This document shows positions 4,954 through 5,530 of a DNA stretch of 5,530 nucleotides, piece by piece. Position 1 is the first letter of the stretch. The number at the start of each line of letters is the position of its first letter. The notes under the pieces were generated by a model. It saw nothing but the letters and a program-made list of their open reading frames with translations. It was not told the DNA's origin and did not search any database. Both the position numbers and the translations under genes were made by a program. Origin of the DNA: Planctomycetota bacterium (lineage in GTDB: Bacteria; Planctomycetota; Phycisphaerae; FEN-1346; JAACEH01); NCBI GenBank assembly GCA_016935955.1, contig JAFGPY010000111.1:1-5530 (forward strand), given 5' to 3'.

Positions 4954-4983
4954 CCGGCCCCACCCTCACCCTCTGGGGGCCGG
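4954..4983. repeat. GC hairpin in the amt-PII spacer
   Basis: CCGGCCCC (4954-4961) and GGGGCCGG (4976-4983) form a perfect 8-bp stem with a 14-nt loop. It lies 22 nt past the amt stop and 32 nt before the PII start. No T-run follows on the minus strand. It may mark an mRNA processing or stability point that sets different levels of Amt and PII from one transcript. Confidence 0.45.
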
Positions 4984-5005
4984 CCGCGATGTCCTTCGAC
5001 CCGTC

Positions 5006-5530
5006 CTACTCCGTCGTGAAGATCTGGAATCCGCTGTAGGCCTCAAGCCCGTGCTCGCCGATGTCCAGGCCCTTCAGTTCTTCTTCCTCGCTGACCCGCA
5101 GGCCGATCGTCTTCTTGATGAGCAGGAAGACCAGCCCCATGACCAGCAGCGAGAACAGCGCGCCGCTGAAACCGCCGAGCGCCTGAACGCCGAGCTGGTG
5201 CAGACCGCCGCCATAGAACAGGCCCACCGGGCCGCCGTCGCCACTGACGGCCGGACTGGCGAACAGGCCGACCGCCAGCGTGCCCCAGATGCCGTTCATG
5301 CCGTGGACCGGCACGGCGCCAACCGGATCGTCGACCTTGATGCGGTCGAGGAACCCGACGCCGAAGACGACGATCACGCCACCGATCAGGCCGATGAGAA
5401 TGGCAGCCCAACCTTCAACGAAGGCGCACGGTGCGGTGATGGCCACCAAGCCGGCCAGGGCACCGTTCATGGTCATCGAGAGGTCGGGCTTGCCGAATCG
5501 CAGCCAGACGGTGACCATGGCGGCGATGGC
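5006..5530 (-). CDS. amt: Ammonium transporter Amt, C-terminal part (5' end outside window)
   Basis: Amt proteins are trimeric inner-membrane channels that bring in ammonium. 174 residues are visible, read without interruption from the window edge. The Met at 5518 is internal, because the four codons before it (AIAA) continue the conserved family segment. NGALAGLVAITAPCAFV is at 22-38. GFLDRIKVDDPVGAVPVHG (59-77) carries H76, the second His of the conductance pore pair (H318 in E. coli AmtB). Membrane segments are visible at about 41-60, 72-92 and 118-138. The cytoplasmic tail has LRVSEEEELKGLDIGEHGLEAY (144-165), the conserved region that touches the PII T-loop. It extends nine residues beyond the usual end (SGFQIFTTE). 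A spacer of 84 nt separates it from PII, consistent with an amt-glnK operon. Confidence 0.96.
   Translation of the reverse strand, partial: AIAAMVTVWLRFGKPDLSMTMNGALAGLVAITAPCAFVEGWAAILIGLIGGVIVVFGVGFLDRIKVDDPVGAVPVHGMNGIWGTLAVGLFASPAVSGDGGPVGLFYGGGLHQLGVQALGGFSGALFSLLVMGLVFLLIKKTIGLRVSEEEELKGLDIGEHGLEAYSGFQIFTTE

Noticed and set aside
1..5530. CRISPR arrays, tRNA or rRNA genes, insertion sequences, attachment sites
   Set aside because: No regularly spaced repeats, tRNA-like cloverleaf, transposase or terminal inverted repeats were visible. The window is filled by metabolic genes with short spacers.

Overview
The window is a GC-rich bacterial nitrogen-assimilation locus. Every gene I can support lies on the minus strand and is read from right to left: the ammonium transporter amt (5' end outside the window), a PII signal protein of the GlnB/GlnK family, glutamine synthetase glnA, a small protein with an NtrC/Fis-type DNA-binding domain, the glutamine amidotransferase subunit of a split glutamate synthase, and the 4Fe-4S/FMN synthase subunit of the same enzyme (3' end outside the window). 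The host cannot be fixed from the sequence. Type I-alpha glutamine synthetase, the split archaeal-type glutamate synthase and the GC-rich genes recall Planctomycetota or some deltaproteobacterial lineages, but that is a loose inference from remembered protein families.

Layout, right to left. 5530-5006 is the C-terminal part of Amt. 5005-4922 is an 84-nt spacer with a GC hairpin. 4921-4580 is PII. 4579-4340 is a 240-nt regulatory region with a textbook sigma-54 (-24/-12) promoter, upstream inverted repeats and a leader hairpin at the predicted 5' end. 4339-3017 is glnA. 3016-2909 is a spacer with a 10-bp inverted repeat resembling a terminator. 2908-2525 is the Fis/NtrC-type HTH gene. 2524-2441 is a spacer with a strong GC hairpin and a TATAAT box. 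2440-1310 is the amidotransferase. 1317-1 is the FMN synthase subunit, which starts at a TTG inside the end of the amidotransferase gene.

Together these genes import ammonium (Amt), sense carbon and nitrogen status (PII), fix ammonium into glutamine (GlnA) and pass the amide nitrogen to 2-oxoglutarate (split GOGAT). The sigma-54 promoter implies that an NtrC-like activator encoded elsewhere drives glnA. The small HTH protein has an NtrC-like C-terminal domain but no receiver or AAA+ domain, so it cannot be that activator; it is the least understood gene here. I did not find a new kind of system. The unusual material is regulatory: the interleaved dyads upstream of the sigma-54 promoter, the leader hairpin, and the orphan HTH protein.
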